Shown: piece by piece, positions 16,030-24,671 of the stretch | How positions within the stretch are numbered: the stretch's first letter is position 1 | Layout of the letters: each line of letters opens with the position of its first letter | Origin: Longimicrobium sp. | GTDB lineage: Bacteria; Gemmatimonadota; Gemmatimonadetes; Longimicrobiales; Longimicrobiaceae | Assembly (NCBI RefSeq): GCF_035474595.1 | Contig: NZ_DATIND010000154.1 | Coordinates: 1 to 32,525, forward strand | Length of the DNA stretch: 32,525 nt | Direction: 5' to 3' | Position numbers and translations under genes: made by a program | The notes under the pieces: generated by a model | Seen by the model: the letters and a program-made list of their open reading frames with translations, nothing else | The model's database searches: none | Told to the model about the DNA's origin: nothing

Positions 16030-18087
16030 ATGGAAACCCGCACCGCCCCTCCGGCACCCGGCCCGGCCGCGCCGCCCCGGCGCCGGCGCGCGCTTCCGTT
16101 CCTGGCCGCGGCGGGCGCGGCGGCCGCGCTCCTGGCCGCCGCAGCCAGCAGCGGAAGCGCGGGCCCGGCCCCGCGCGGCGTGCCCGGCCCGTCGCCGCGC
16201 GACACCGGCGTGGCCACCGGCGGTTGGCGCGAGCCGGACTCGGTGAAGAGCGTGGGCGGCGTGCTGGACGTGACCATGGCCGTGGTGAAGCGCACGGTGC
16301 ACGTGCCGCTGGACTCGGCCACCACGCAGCAGCTGATGATGTACCGCCTGCTCAGCGCCAACGGCGCGCAGGTGAACCGCCCCGCCAGCTACCCCGGGCC
16401 CACCTTCATCGTGAACCCGGGCGACCGGGTGCGCATCAACCTGATCGACAGCCTGGGCGCGTCGGACAACGACCACTGCATGAGCTACCCCGCCGCAAAC
16501 GCGGGGCGCGACACCATGCAGGACTGCTTCCACGGGCCCACCTACACGAACATGCACTTCCACGGGTTCCACGTGACGCCCGCGGACTCGGGCGACAACG
16601 TGCTGCTGGAGATCGCGCCGGGGCAGAACTTCCAGTACTCGTTCCGCATCCCGCAGAACCAGTCGCCGGGAACGCACTGGTACCACCCGCACAAGCACGG
16701 GTCGGTGGCGCTGCAGGTGAGCAACGCCATGTCGGGCGCCTTCATCGTGCGCCAGCCCGCCTACGGCCTGGACTCGCTAACGGCCGCGAACCACATCCGC
16801 GAGGTGCTGGCGGCGGTGCAGCAGGTGGACACCATGATGAACCTGATCGACGCCGGGCTCTCGGCGAGCACCACGGTGAACGGCCTGGGCGCGGCGCAGA
16901 TCCCCATCCGGCCGGGCGAGGTGATCCGGCTGCGGCTGGTGAACGAGAACATCTCGAACTCGGCCGAGTTCAAGATCTTCTTCTCGTCGTCCACCAACCT
17001 GCCGCAGTTCTACGACATCGCGCGCGACGGGGTGCAGTACGACAACGCGAACTACGACCCGGCGCACCCCGACACGGCGCTCTGGATCTACCCCGGGAAC
17101 CGGCTGGACATGTTCGTGAAGGCGCCGAACGTGTCGCGCGGCACCTTCGAGCTGCGGGTGCAGTCGGTGCGCACCGAGCGCGGCTCGCGGAAGGTGCGCG
17201 TGCTGAGGCAGACGCGAATCCTGCAGGCGCCGGGGCGCATCGCCTCGTTCCGCATCGTGGCGCCGAATCCGGGCGACACGTACGCCACGCAGCTTCCGCA
17301 GCAGCTGCCGCCGCTGCCCGGCTTCCTGGCCAACGTGGGGGCCACGCGCGACACGGCGTACGTGGTGTTCAACGACACCGCCTACGCGAACAGGAGCAAG
17401 CAGACGCCCACGCAGTTCTACCTGGGCACCGTGGCCAACCCCTATATGCGCTTCAACGACACCTCGCTGTACATCCCCGTGAACGCGGGGGGCACGCAGC
17501 TGCCGATGGTGCTGGGCGACAGCCAGACGTGGATCATCCAGAACCGGGGGACGTCGAAGAACCACCCGTTCCACATCCACATCAACCCCTTCCAGATCAT
17601 GCGCGTGGAGTACGGGCCCACCGACCCGTTCGCCCCGTACTACGCGTTCCTGAACACGGCCGCCGCCGGCGGGCACCCCGTGTGGTCCGACGTGGTACCG
17701 CTCCCGCTCCCGTTCACGCCCATCGGCGGGCCCACGCGCCCGGGCGTGGTCACCATCCGGCAGCGCTACGACGACTTCGACGGGTGCCAGGACTGCGGCA
17801 CGCCGTGGGGCAAGTTCGTGATGCACTGCCACATCCTGGGCCACGAGGAGCGGGGGATGATGCAGCTGATCGGCATCTTCCCCTCGCTCACCGAGTCGCG
17901 TTCGTTCCTGCAGGCGCACCCCGCGCCCGTGCTGCGCGGCCTGGCTCCGCCGCCGGCGCGCGGAGGAGCGCGGCCGCGCTCGGGCCCGGGCTCCGGAACC
18001 GGCGGCGGCAACGGCATGGGCCCCGGCACCGGCACGGGCGGCGGCCACGGCGACGGTCCGGGTGGCGGGCACCACCAGCACCCGTAA
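16030..18087 (+). CDS. Multicopper oxidase (three-domain, laccase/bilirubin-oxidase-like), exported
   Basis: This 685-aa enzyme is expected to oxidise metal ions or phenolic compounds with reduction of oxygen to water, outside the cytoplasmic membrane. All copper-ligand motifs are present: HFHGFH at His176-181, HWYHPHKHG from His216, HPFHIH from His512, and HCHILGHEERGM at His599-Met610, including Cys600 and the axial Met610. The N-terminus has RRRR followed by a hydrophobic stretch (ALPFLAAAGAAAALLAAAA), a signal or anchor segment. The C-terminus is a Gly-rich tail ending in HHQHP that might bind metal. The ATG at 16030 is preferred over an upstream GTG because AAGGAA precedes it by five bases and the N-terminal signal then starts correctly. 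It stands alone and is convergent with modC. Confidence 0.94.
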   Translation: METRTAPPAPGPAAPPRRRRALPFLAAAGAAAALLAAAASSGSAGPAPRGVPGPSPRDTGVATGGWREPDSVKSVGGVLDVTMAVVKRTVHVPLDSATTQQLMMYRLLSANGAQVNRPASYPGPTFIVNPGDRVRINLIDSLGASDNDHCMSYPAANAGRDTMQDCFHGPTYTNMHFHGFHVTPADSGDNVLLEIAPGQNFQYSFRIPQNQSPGTHWYHPHKHGSVALQVSNAMSGAFIVRQPAYGLDSLTAANHIREVLAAVQQVDTMMNLIDAGLSASTTVNGLGAAQIPIRPGEVIRLRLVNENISNSAEFKIFFSSSTNLPQFYDIARDGVQYDNANYDPAHPDTALWIYPGNRLDMFVKAPNVSRGTFELRVQSVRTERGSRKVRVLRQTRILQAPGRIASFRIVAPNPGDTYATQLPQQLPPLPGFLANVGATRDTAYVVFNDTAYANRSKQTPTQFYLGTVANPYMRFNDTSLYIPVNAGGTQLPMVLGDSQTWIIQNRGTSKNHPFHIHINPFQIMRVEYGPTDPFAPYYAFLNTAAAGGHPVWSDVVPLPLPFTPIGGPTRPGVVTIRQRYDDFDGCQDCGTPWGKFVMHCHILGHEERGMMQLIGIFPSLTESRSFLQAHPAPVLRGLAPPPARGGARPRSGPGSGTGGGNGMGPGTGTGGGHGDGPGGGHHQHP

Positions 18088-18115
18088 TCCCGTCGACTCC
18101 ATGACGGACGAACGA

Positions 18116-18145
18116 CAGCCCGGAGGCCGCTTGGCCTCCGGGCTG
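18116..18145 (+). terminator. Hairpin terminator after the multicopper oxidase
   Basis: CAGCCCGGAGGCC pairs with its reverse complement across a GCTT loop (13 bp), 28 bases after the stop codon. It is followed by CTTCGTC rather than a clean T-run. Confidence 0.75.
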
Positions 18146-18213
18146 CTTCGTCATCCCAAAGAATGGATTCACCAATCCGGAACCGATTCATGGGTTCCAC
18201 GCCCCACCCGACC

Positions 18214-18299
18214 GACGTCATCCTGAGGCCGGCCACACTGTTCTCATCGACCGTGCAGAAGGTCGCAAAGCCGATGGATCCATAGCCCGGCAGCACGTG
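18214..18299 (+). repeat. Dispersed repeat B, copy 2 (left arm of an inverted pair)
   Basis: The unit opens with GACGTCATCCTGAGGCCGG, passes through GCCGATGGATC and ends at GCACGTG. Copy 3 is the same element in opposite orientation 55 bases away. The 394-bp gap between the multicopper oxidase and modC consists mostly of this pair and holds no gene. Confidence 0.82.
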
Positions 18300-18354
18300 A
18301 CTCGGCGAGATGCACGGATACCGGGTTCGGGATCGATCGTGCGATCCGGCAGCG

Positions 18355-18439
18355 CACGTGCGGCCCCGGCTATCGATCCTTCGGCCTGCAATCCGTTCTG
18401 CGGGGGCAACTACAGCGTGGCCGGCCTCAGGATGACGTC
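18355..18439 (-). repeat. Dispersed repeat B, copy 3 (right arm of an inverted pair)
   Basis: Read on the minus strand, this is the same 85-base unit: GACGTCATCCTGAGGCCGG, GCAGGCCGAAGGATC and GCACGTG. The outer 27 bases of the two arms match with a single difference. It lies just past the modC stop codon and may help end transcription from both sides. Confidence 0.82.
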
Positions 18440-18481
18440 CGGGTGGAGGCGGATCGACACACCCCGTATGAGCCCTCGCTT

Positions 18482-19597
18482 CTATCTATCGTCCTCGTAG
18501 ACGGTGATCGCGCTGGTCTTCAGGAGGAGATACAGTTCGGTTCCGGGGGCGATGTGGAGGTCCGCGAGCGCGTCCGCCGTCACCTCGGCCACGAGCGGCG
18601 GGGCGCCGGGGGCGATGCGGGCGGAGACGAGGTGCAGCGCGCCCGCCGTCTCCACCGACTCGACGCGCGCGGGGATGGCGTTGCGGGCGGAGATGCCGGC
18701 CGGCGGCTCCAGCGCCAGCATCACCTCGTCCGCGGGGATGCCCACCATCAGCCGCCCGCCGATGGCCGTCCCCGCGCGCGGGATGGTGAGCGCGGGGCCG
18801 CCGGTCCCATCCCCCAGCCGCACCCGCGTCGTCTCGCCACGTGTCTCCACCACGACGGCGGGAAGGACGTTCTGAAAGCCCTCGTGCTCGGCGAGCGGGA
18901 AGACGTCCGGCCGCGCCAGCACCGCGCGCGGCTCGCCACGGGCCACGACGCGCCCCTCGCGCAGCACGATGAGATCATCGCACAGCGCCTGCACCTCGAC
19001 GGGGTCGTGCGAGACGAGGAGGATGGGGAGCGCGAACTCGGCCTGCACCCGCGCCAGGAAGGGGAGCACGCGCCGGCGCAGCGCCGCGTCGAGCGAGGCC
19101 AGCGGCTCGTCCAGCAGCAGCAGCCGCGGCCCGGAGCAGAGCGCGCGCCCCAGCGCCACGCGCTGCCTCTCGCCTCCGGAGAGCGTGCGGACGGCGCGGC
19201 CCAGCAGCGGCCCCAGCTCCAGCACGCGGACGACGGAATCCAGCGACACGTCGCCGCGGTGGCCGTTCCGCGCCGCCCTTCCCTCCCCCGCGCGCAGGTT
19301 GCCGCGGACGTCCAGGTGCGGGAAGAGCAGCGAGTCCTGCGGCACGTACCCGATCCCCCTGCGCTCCGGCGGCACCCACGCGCGGCGCCCGCTGTCCTGC
19401 CAGACGTCGTCCCCGAAGCGGACCACGCCGTGCGCGCCGCGGCGCAGCCCCGCCACTGTCTCCAGCAGCGTCGTCTTCCCCGAGCCCGAGACGCCGAAGA
19501 CGCCGGTCACCCGGTGCGTGGTGGTGAAGTCGGCCTCCAGCTCGAAGCGGTCCAGCGGCAGGCGCACCTGCACGGACAGCGGCGGCGCGCCGTTCAT
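18482..19597 (-). CDS. modC: Molybdate ABC transporter ATPase ModC
   Basis: This is the 371-aa ATP-hydrolysing subunit that drives molybdate import by ModABC at the inner face of the membrane. Walker A is GVSGSGKTT (residues 35-43), the Q-loop is in [12 protein letters not shown], the signature is [15 protein letters not shown] (from about 139), Walker B is LLLLDEP (159-165), and the switch His is His197 (SHD). The last part (about 304-370, [15 protein letters not shown] ... [15 protein letters not shown]) is the molybdate-binding Mop/TOBE domain that distinguishes ModC from other importer ATPases. Its ATG overlaps the modB stop as ATGA, so translation is probably coupled. No ModE regulator gene is in the window. 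Confidence 0.95.
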   Translation of the reverse strand: MNGAPPLSVQVRLPLDRFELEADFTTTHRVTGVFGVSGSGKTTLLETVAGLRRGAHGVVRFGDDVWQDSGRRAWVPPERRGIGYVPQDSLLFPHLDVRGNLRAGEGRAARNGHRGDVSLDSVVRVLELGPLLGRAVRTLSGGERQRVALGRALCSGPRLLLLDEPLASLDAALRRRVLPFLARVQAEFALPILLVSHDPVEVQALCDDLIVLREGRVVARGEPRAVLARPDVFPLAEHEGFQNVLPAVVVETRGETTRVRLGDGTGGPALTIPRAGTAIGGRLMVGIPADEVMLALEPPAGISARNAIPARVESVETAGALHLVSARIAPGAPPLVAEVTADALADLHIAPGTELYLLLKTSAITVYEDDR

Positions 19598-20268
19598 CTC
19601 CGCGCCGCCACCCGCGTCTGCGACAGCGCCTCGGTCGCGTACACCGCCGCGAACCCCGCGATCAGGGCCACGGCGAGGAGGAGATTCGCCTCGGATTCGC
19701 GCCCGGCCTGCTGCGCGCTGAAGATGGCCGTCGCCAAGGTCTGCGTGCGCCCGGGGATGTTGCCGGCGAGGATGATGGTCGCCCCGAACTCGCCCAGCGC
19801 GCGGGTGAAGCCCAGGATGAGCGCCGCGAGGAGCCCGCGCGCGGCGAGGGGGAGGGTGAAGCGCAGGAATGTCGCCGCGCGCCCGTGCCCCAGCGTCCGC
19901 GCGATGTCCTCGTAGCGCGGATCGACCCCCTCGAAGCTCACGCGCGCCGTGCGCACGACCAGCGGCATCGCCATCACCGCGCAGGCGACGACGACGGCCT
20001 TCCAGGTGAGGATCACGTCCAGGTCCAGGCCGATCGTCCCCCGCCCCAGCGGCCCGTCGTACGCGAACAGGCGCAGGAGCAGGTAGCCCACGGCGGTGGG
20101 CGGCAGGACGAGGGGAAGGGAGAAGAGGGAGGAGACGACGCGCTTTCCCGGAAACTCGCGCCGGGCAAGGAGATACGCGACGAGCGTCGCCGGCACCATG
20201 ACGATCAGCATCGCCACCCCGGCCCAGACGACGCTGGACTGCAGCGCGCGCAGCGCCGGCTCGCTCAC
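19594..20268 (-). CDS. modB: Molybdate ABC transporter permease ModB
   Basis: This 224-aa inner-membrane permease carries molybdate across the membrane. It has several hydrophobic helices, and the EAA-type loop that contacts ModC is visible ([23 protein letters not shown]), followed by [26 protein letters not shown], which is highly typical of ModB. I chose the GTG at 20268 as start because it overlaps the modA stop codon (GTGA), gives the first helix its full length and fits the usual family size; the ATG further in would remove part of that helix. Both ends overlap with neighbours, which indicates one modABC transcript. Confidence 0.93.
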   Translation of the reverse strand: MSEPALRALQSSVVWAGVAMLIVMVPATLVAYLLARREFPGKRVVSSLFSLPLVLPPTAVGYLLLRLFAYDGPLGRGTIGLDLDVILTWKAVVVACAVMAMPLVVRTARVSFEGVDPRYEDIARTLGHGRAATFLRFTLPLAARGLLAALILGFTRALGEFGATIILAGNIPGRTQTLATAIFSAQQAGRESEANLLLAVALIAGFAAVYATEALSQTRVAARR

Positions 20269-21074
20269 GGCGCGGCGGCCGTCTGGTTGGACATGGGGAT
20301 GAAGCCGCGCTGCGCGAACAGCTGCGCCGCGTCCTGCCCCGACACGAAGGCCAGGAACCCGCGCGCCGCCTCCGCGTTCGCCCCGCCCGCGACGAGTGCC
20401 ACGGCGTAGCGGATCGGCGGCCCGTCCTTCACCTCGAACAGCACCCGCGTGCGGTCCGCGAACGCGAGCTGGTCGGTGCGGTAGACCAGCCCCGCCACGT
20501 CCGGGTCCGCGGCGACGAGCGCGATCGCCGAGCGCACGTCCGGCGTCGGCGCGATGCGAGGCTCGACCGCGTCCCACAGCGGCTTTCCAGCGCACGTCAC
20601 GTTCTGCATCCACTTCTTCGCGTAGATCCCCGCCGGCACCGCCCGCGGGTCGCCCGTCGCCAGGTGCCGGAACGGGAGCGCGGCCAGCGCGCAGGGATCC
20701 GCCATCCGCGCCGTGCTGCGCGCGTTGGCGACGACCACGAGGGTGTTGGAGAGGATGTCGCGCCGGGTGCCGTCCACCAGCCGGCCGCGGTTCTGGACGG
20801 TGTCCATCCACGCCTCGCTGGCGCTCACGAACAGGTCCATCCCCCGCGCCGCGCCGATCTGGTGCGCCAGGTCGTTGGAGCCGGCGAAGTTGAAGGTGAC
20901 GCGCGTTCCCGTCTGCCTGGCGTACGCGTCGCCCAGCTCCTGCAGCGACTCGCGCAGGCTGGCCGCAGCGAACACCACGACCTCGCCGCGCGCCTCCGGC
21001 TCCCGCGCATCGCCGCGCGTGCAGCCGGCAGCGAGCGCGGCCATCGTCATGGCGATGAGGATGCGGCTCTTCAT
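20265..21074 (-). CDS. modA: Periplasmic molybdate-binding lipoprotein ModA
   Basis: This 269-aa protein captures molybdate or tungstate outside the membrane and passes it to ModB. The signal sequence ends in a lipobox at Cys18 (LAAGC), so the protein is a lipoprotein. The oxyanion-binding motifs are visible: [11 protein letters not shown] near the mature N-terminus, [12 protein letters not shown] and DLFVSAS, then [11 protein letters not shown] further on. It is the first gene of modABC. The 398-bp region upstream of it holds no gene; no known molybdenum-cofactor riboswitch or ModE box was recognised there. Confidence 0.94.
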   Translation of the reverse strand: MKSRILIAMTMAALAAGCTRGDAREPEARGEVVVFAAASLRESLQELGDAYARQTGTRVTFNFAGSNDLAHQIGAARGMDLFVSASEAWMDTVQNRGRLVDGTRRDILSNTLVVVANARSTARMADPCALAALPFRHLATGDPRAVPAGIYAKKWMQNVTCAGKPLWDAVEPRIAPTPDVRSAIALVAADPDVAGLVYRTDQLAFADRTRVLFEVKDGPPIRYAVALVAGGANAEAARGFLAFVSGQDAAQLFAQRGFIPMSNQTAAAP

Positions 21075-21230
21075 GGTCTGTCCGTCAGGAGTGGAGACGG
21101 GAATCTAGCGCCCGCGGAGAGATTGCCAAACGCCGGAGATGCGGGGCGACGAGGATCGCATCCTTCGTGATCGATGATGCCGGTGCGCGATCGCCTGCCT
21201 CGCGCCCTCTCCGGCCGGCTCAGGCCGTCC

Positions 21231-21373
21231 ACCTCTCCCGTACCGGGAGAGGTAGCTCGATAAGATCTGCGTTCGACGCCAGCATCCTGCCCGCCCGTCT
21301 TGGCTGGCCCGCTCCGGCGTTCGGATCACACCGCCGATGCTGGACAGCCACCTCCTCCCGGAACGGGAGGGGG
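21231..21373. repeat. Pair of related small hairpins upstream of modA
   Basis: ACCTCTCCCG-TAC-CGGGAGAGGT at 21231-21253 and CCTCCTCCCG-GAA-CGGGAGGGGG at 21351-21373 have the same layout with different bases; the second has one G-T wobble. They lie in the gene-free stretch 21075-21472 between modA and the porin gene. They look like another small dispersed hairpin element. Confidence 0.55.
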
Positions 21374-21374
21374 T

Positions 21375-21403
21375 CGCGCCCTCCGGCGCGGGGGGAGGGC
21401 GCG
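21375..21403 (-). terminator. Hairpin downstream of the porin gene
   Basis: CGCGCCCTCC pairs with GGAGGGCGCG across a nine-base loop about 70 bases past the porin stop codon. No T-run follows on the minus strand. It may separate the porin from the modABC transcript. Confidence 0.5.
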
Positions 21404-21472
21404 AGGCGGCGGAAACGCTCTGGTGCCAGTCGCCGGTTGTTGCTCCCGATCCGAGCTCGCTCGGGGTTCGAA

Positions 21473-22723
21473 TCAGAAATCCCACTGCCCCTGGATGTAC
21501 GCCGAGAAGCGCGTGCCGCCGCCCAGCCGCGTCTCCAGCAGCTTCCCCGGCGCGAACGCGGACGCGCCGCCGGAGATCTCGAACGGCGGCGCGGCGCGCC
21601 ACGCGGCGGTCAGGTCCGCCTCGCTCCCGAACGCATCGTCGCCGCGCTGCGGGAGGAAGCGGTGGCCCTCCAGCAACAGCCGCACGGCGGGGATCGGCGC
21701 GTGCGCCAGCGTGACGCCCGCATCCACCAGCCCGTGCGTCCCCGACAGCTCGGGAACGATGTCGATCGTCCCGTACAGCCGGTGGTTGGTGCCGAACAGC
21801 GTGCTGAACCGCTCGTCGCGCCCGTCCCCGGGCGAGCCGTCGCCGCTCAGCACGGTGAGCACGCCGCCGAGCCGCGTCTGCGTCCGCGGCAGCAGCGCCA
21901 CGCTCGCCGTCACGCTCCCCATGAACGCCCGGATCTCCTCCCGCGCCACCGAATCGCTCGCCGCGCCGCGCCCCGTCTGCCCCGCGCCCTCCAGTTCCAC
22001 CGCGAGCCGCCCCGCGGTGCCGCGAAGGTTCGCGCCGAGCGTGCTGCGCCCCAGCACGCGCCGCCCCAGGTCGTCGCCGCTGCGGATGCGCGCGGTGTTG
22101 TCGTCGCGCAGCGCGAACACGTCCGCCGCGATCGCGCGCACCGGCTTCCACGTGGCCCACGCGCCGTAGAAGTTCTGCGCACCAATCGCGGCGGCGCTGG
22201 GCGCGGAGAGGCGGTCCGCCCACGCGTCCACGCTCAGCGTCCGTGCGGCGAACCACGTCGCGCGCGCGCCGTCGAACGAGCGGCCGGTGTTGCTCCAGGC
22301 GCTCACGCCGATCAGCCGCTCGTTCGCGAACGTCATCTCCTGCCGCCCGAAGCGCAGCATCAGCGGCAGGTGGAAGGGCGAGTCGACCTGCGCGAACGCC
22401 TGGTGCATGTCCAGCTGCGGCGCCGACGCGTCCGTCGTCCCCCGCCCGTCGTCCGGGTCGCTCTCGCCCAGGAAGCGCGCGTCCTGCACCTCGCCCACCA
22501 CGGTGACCCACGCCACCGGGTGCGCCGTCGCCCGCAGCCGCGAGCGGAGGAGGTGGACGTTCACGCGCTGGTCCGCCAGCACGTGCCGGTCGTCCCACTC
22601 GCTCCGCAGCCGCACCTGCCCCGTCACCGCGATCCGCGGCCCCTCCGCCCGCGCCGAGTCCTGCGCGATCAGGGGAGATGATAGAAGGAAGATGCCGATG
22701 CCCAGCACCGCCAGAAGCCGCAT
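21473..22723 (-). CDS. Outer-membrane beta-barrel, alginate-export-family porin
   Basis: This 416-aa protein is predicted to be an outer-membrane channel. It has a signal peptide (MRLLAVLGIGIFLLSSPLIAQ), and the remainder is a series of amphipathic strands, beginning VTGQVRLRSEWDDRH and ending with an aromatic residue (YIQGQWDF), as expected for barrel insertion. Motifs such as LRFGRQEMTFANERLIG and RSFDGARATW are typical of the Alginate_exp family, whose members include AlgE and many general porins. The ATG at 22723 is the only one that puts the signal peptide at the N-terminus. It sits between modABC and the mos/ABC genes on the same strand. A role in letting molybdate through the outer membrane is possible but only inferred from position. 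Confidence 0.85.
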   Translation of the reverse strand: MRLLAVLGIGIFLLSSPLIAQDSARAEGPRIAVTGQVRLRSEWDDRHVLADQRVNVHLLRSRLRATAHPVAWVTVVGEVQDARFLGESDPDDGRGTTDASAPQLDMHQAFAQVDSPFHLPLMLRFGRQEMTFANERLIGVSAWSNTGRSFDGARATWFAARTLSVDAWADRLSAPSAAAIGAQNFYGAWATWKPVRAIAADVFALRDDNTARIRSGDDLGRRVLGRSTLGANLRGTAGRLAVELEGAGQTGRGAASDSVAREEIRAFMGSVTASVALLPRTQTRLGGVLTVLSGDGSPGDGRDERFSTLFGTNHRLYGTIDIVPELSGTHGLVDAGVTLAHAPIPAVRLLLEGHRFLPQRGDDAFGSEADLTAAWRAAPPFEISGGASAFAPGKLLETRLGGGTRFSAYIQGQWDF

Positions 22724-22819
22724 CAAGTCCAATCTTGGTCCGCGTGTAGATACATGAGCATGGGGGATGATCGAGCCCTCCGCCGAGCCAAACCTTGGTG
22801 ATCGAGCCGATGCCGGAGA

Positions 22820-22869
22820 GCAGTCCCGCAGGGACTTCGTGCCGTTGTTGCCCCCGAATTCATTCGGGG
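22820..22869 (+). repeat. Dispersed repeat C, copy 2
   Basis: The order of copy 1 is kept: GCAGTCCCG, AGGGACTT, a GTGC-TTGT linker and a hairpin. Here the second hairpin is CCCCGAAT-TC-ATTCGGGG, so both sides of the stem differ from copy 1 while pairing is preserved. It lies just after the ABC permease gene. Confidence 0.65.
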
Positions 22870-22884
22870 TACCCGGAGGCGCCC

Positions 22885-23655
22885 CTACTCCTCCCCCGCC
22901 CGCGCCATCGCATGCCGCGCCACCGCGAACAACAGCACCGCGAGCACCAGCAGCGGCACCAGCAGCGCCGCCGCATCCGGCATCCGCGCGAAGAGCAGCG
23001 CCTGCCGCAGCGCGTCGGCCACGCGCGTCAGCGGGTTCCAGCGCGCGGCCTCCGCCAGCCAGCCGGGCATCTGCCGCGTAGGCACCAGCGCCGTGCTGGT
23101 GAAGAGCAGCGGCAGGTTCACCACGTGGACGAACACGGCCATGCTCTCCGGCGCCCCCGTCCTCAGCGCGATCCAGCACGACAGGCTGGCGTACGCCACC
23201 GCGAACGCCGCCAGCCCCAGCGCCGCCACCAGCACTCCCGCGAGCGAGACGTGCAGCCGCGCGCCGAGCGCGATCCCCAGCAGCGCCACCACCGCCGCCT
23301 GCACCAGCAGCCGGGAGACGTCGCCCGCGAGCTTGCCACCCAGCAGCCAGCCGGGGTGCGCCGTCGCGCGCGCCATCCGCTGCGCGAAGCCGGTCTGCAG
23401 GTCGCGCACGAGGTCGATCCCCGCCTGGCTGGCGCCGAACAGCACCGTCATGGCGCAGACGCCGGGGAGAAGGAAGGAGACGTAGGAAAGCCCCGCGTAC
23501 TCGCCGCCCAGCGCGAAGCGGTGGAAGAGGAAGCCGAAGATCAGCATCCAGAACAGCGGCTGCACGAAGCTGAACGAGAGCGGCACCGGCCGCCGCAGCG
23601 CCTTCATCCAGCTCCGCCGCGCCGTCTCGCGCACCAGCTGCACGGCCGCGCTCAT
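22885..23655 (-). CDS. ABC-2 type transporter permease (DrrB/NodJ-like)
   Basis: This 256-aa integral membrane protein is of the ABC-2 family, which usually moves substrates out of the cell. It has the usual six hydrophobic segments: SFVQPLFWMLIFGFLF, YVSFLLPGVCAMTVLFGAS and LLVQAAVVALLGIALG, then LAAFAVAYASLSCWIAL, LFTSTALVPTRQMP and a last helix AALLVPLLVLAVLLFAVA. The motif PLFTSTALVP-x-MP followed by WNPLT is characteristic. Its ATG overlaps the ATPase stop codon (ATGA), so the two form one transporter. The transported substrate is unknown; drug, polysaccharide or lipid export are all possible from family alone. Confidence 0.9.
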   Translation of the reverse strand: MSAAVQLVRETARRSWMKALRRPVPLSFSFVQPLFWMLIFGFLFHRFALGGEYAGLSYVSFLLPGVCAMTVLFGASQAGIDLVRDLQTGFAQRMARATAHPGWLLGGKLAGDVSRLLVQAAVVALLGIALGARLHVSLAGVLVAALGLAAFAVAYASLSCWIALRTGAPESMAVFVHVVNLPLLFTSTALVPTRQMPGWLAEAARWNPLTRVADALRQALLFARMPDAAALLVPLLVLAVLLFAVARHAMARAGEE

Positions 23656-24671
23656 CCGCGCCTCCCGCGTCCGCCGCCGCGCCTCGCGCCGGCGCGCGCC
23701 GGCTCCGCGGGGCGGCTCCCCGTCAGCCGGAAGTACGCCGCGGCCAGGTCCGGCTCCGCGCGGTCGTAGCCGTGGTACCCGAACCCGTGCGCCGCCAGCA
23801 CCTCCAGCGCCGGCTCGTCGTCCGGGTGCCGGTCGCGCCAGAGCGTCACCATCGCCCCGTCGACGTCCACCTCCGGTGACCCCGGCAGCGCGGCGAGCAC
23901 CGCCCGCAGCGAATCGGCCTGCGCGCCCACGGGGTGCGCGAGCGTCACCGTCGCCCGCGCCTTGGCGTGCGCGGAGACGAGCGCGGCGGGCGCATCGTCC
24001 GCGACCAGCCGCCCGCCGTGCATCACCAGCACGCGGTCGCAGCGCGCGGCCGCGTCCGCCAGGTCGTGCGTGGCCACGAACGTCGTCCGCCGCGCGTCCC
24101 GCCAATCCCCCAGCCGCCGCCACAGGTCGCGTCTCCCTTCCGGGTCCAGGCTCGCCGTGGGCTCGTCCAGCAGCATCAGCGCGGGCGCGTGCAGCGCGGC
24201 CAGGGCGAGATGGAGGCGCTGCCGCTGCCCGCCGGACCACGTCGCCACGCGACGAGCGCAGAACGGCGCCAGCCCGTGCTCCTCCACCGCCGCGCCCAGC
24301 CGCCGCTCGCGGTCGCCGCGCGGGAGGGCGGCCAGCGCATGGAAGAGGCGCAGCGTCTCCCACCCCGTCATCTCCGGGTCCAGCGCCGCGTCCTGCCCCG
24401 CGTACCCGGCCGCCGCGCGCAGCCGCGCCCGGTCGCGCCGCGGGTGCATCCCCATCACCTCGGTCGATCCCGCGTCGGGCGCGGCGATGCCGAAGAGCAC
24501 CTTCAGCAGCGTGCTCTTCCCCGATCCGTTCGCCCCGATCAGTGCCACCAGCTCGCCCGCGGGCACGGCGAACGAGACGCCGTCCAGCGCGCGCACGCCG
24601 CCGCGGAAGGTCTTTTCCACCCCCGCGGCGCGGACGGCCAGGTCAGTCGGCGTAGACGATGGTGCCGGCAT
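23652..24671 (-). CDS. ABC transporter ATPase, partner of the ABC-2 permease
   Basis: This 339-aa ATPase energises the permease encoded next. Walker A is GANGSGKST (residues 46-54), the signature is WSGGQRQRLHLALAAL, Walker B is ALMLLDEPTASLD, and the switch His is in VATHD. The C-terminal 100 residues or so resemble the extra domain of DrrA-type export ATPases and end in a basic, Gly/Arg-rich tail. The start at 24671 is supported by GAGGGG five bases upstream and lies 29 bases inside the end of the mosA gene. This overlap makes co-translation with mosA likely and suggests a functional link that is not part of the known storage system. Confidence 0.92.
   Translation of the reverse strand: MPAPSSTPTDLAVRAAGVEKTFRGGVRALDGVSFAVPAGELVALIGANGSGKSTLLKVLFGIAAPDAGSTEVMGMHPRRDRARLRAAAGYAGQDAALDPEMTGWETLRLFHALAALPRGDRERRLGAAVEEHGLAPFCARRVATWSGGQRQRLHLALAALHAPALMLLDEPTASLDPEGRRDLWRRLGDWRDARRTTFVATHDLADAAARCDRVLVMHGGRLVADDAPAALVSAHAKARATVTLAHPVGAQADSLRAVLAALPGSPEVDVDGAMVTLWRDRHPDDEPALEVLAAHGFGYHGYDRAEPDLAAAYFRLTGSRPAEPARAGARRGGGRGRRG

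Noticed and set aside
18214-18439. An insertion sequence between the oxidase and modC
   Set aside because: The inverted arms enclose only 55 bases and no transposase; no target duplication was visible. It is kept only as a repeat pair.
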